The position numbers and the translations under genes are program-made. A DNA stretch of 5,475 nucleotides from Microcaldota archaeon. Its GTDB lineage: Archaea > Micrarchaeota > Micrarchaeia > Norongarragalinales > UBA97. The notes under the pieces were generated by a model. It saw only the letters and a list, made by a program, of their open reading frames with translations. It did not search any database and was not told where the DNA came from. Shown here one piece after another: positions 5,204 to 5,475 of the stretch (the first letter of the stretch is position 1; every line of letters starts with the position of its first letter). Location of the stretch: the NCBI GenBank assembly GCA_016217775.1, contig JACRGG010000016.1:1-5475 (forward strand). The letters run 5' to 3'.

Positions 5204-5475
5204 ATGGTTGAGTTGACCGCCCTCAAGGGCCACGAGCCTAAGCTGAGCATACAGAAGAAACTGCGGGGAAACTTTTTGTTCCTCGGGTTTTTCACGGGGT
5301 TGCTCGTGGAAATAGCGTTTTTCTTCTCTGACGCCTCGGATGAAACCCGGTTTTTGATACTACTCGACTTGCTCGCGCTCTTCGCGATTGCAATCTACCT
5401 CTCCTACAAGTACTTCGCGCGTTCGATAATCGACAACGTGCTTAAGCTGCACCAGGCCACCCTCCAGATTGACTC
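5204..5475 (+). CDS. Two-helix membrane protein, 3' truncated; possible sensor kinase N-terminus
   Basis: Open from ATG 5204 to the window edge, 90 complete codons. GGTG (5194-5197) lies six bases before the start. The N-terminus (1-21) is soluble and ends in QKKLRG, a positive patch expected on the cytoplasmic side. Two hydrophobic segments follow: about 23-41 (NFLFLGFFTGLLVEIAFFF) and about 50-67 (FLILLDLLALFAIAIYLS), separated by a short acidic loop, SDASDE, probably outside. After KYFARS the chain becomes polar and helical (IIDNVLKLHQATLQID), like the helix that links membrane segments to a HAMP or dimerisation domain. This layout, 27 bases after a cluster of receivers, would suit a membrane histidine kinase. 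However, no H-box, N-box or ATP-binding motif is visible before the sequence ends, so kinase identity is only inferred. Confidence 0.75.
   Translation, partial: MVELTALKGHEPKLSIQKKLRGNFLFLGFFTGLLVEIAFFFSDASDETRFLILLDLLALFAIAIYLSYKYFARSIIDNVLKLHQATLQID

Overview
The window looks like chromosomal DNA from an archaeon. The evidence is a geranylgeranyl reductase-type flavoprotein, a KaiC/RecA-like protein of the kind common in archaea, AT-rich TATA-like boxes about 25 bases upstream of starts, leaders that are short or absent for some genes, and oligo-T tracts after genes. The compact, mixed metabolic gene order would suit a small-genome (DPANN-like or euryarchaeal) lineage, but nothing here fixes the phylum. 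No rRNA, tRNA, CRISPR array, insertion sequence or other mobile element was seen.

Left part (1-1941): the window opens inside the 3' end of guaA (GMP synthase, + strand), which ends at an oligo-T tract. It converges on a minus-strand group. That group is a small HicB-family antitoxin-like gene with no HicA partner beside it, and a geranylgeranyl reductase-family FAD enzyme, probably for saturation of archaeal lipid isoprenoid chains.

Middle (2019-3840): a complete minus-strand gene of the 2-isopropylmalate/citramalate synthase family. It matches the Leptospira-type citramalate synthase CimA and keeps the three hydrophobic residues reported to select pyruvate. This points to threonine-independent isoleucine synthesis. 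Upstream lies a 313-base divergent intergenic region with inverted and direct repeats and candidate promoters for both directions.

Right part (3841-5475): a tightly spaced plus-strand cluster. It holds two stand-alone CheY-like receivers, each with all its phosphorylation residues, then a 176-residue KaiC/RecA-like protein whose P-loop is degenerate. Last comes the start of a protein with two membrane helices, cut by the window edge, which could be the sensor kinase. Together they look like a signalling module whose receivers carry no DNA-binding output domain. This is the most interesting part of the window.
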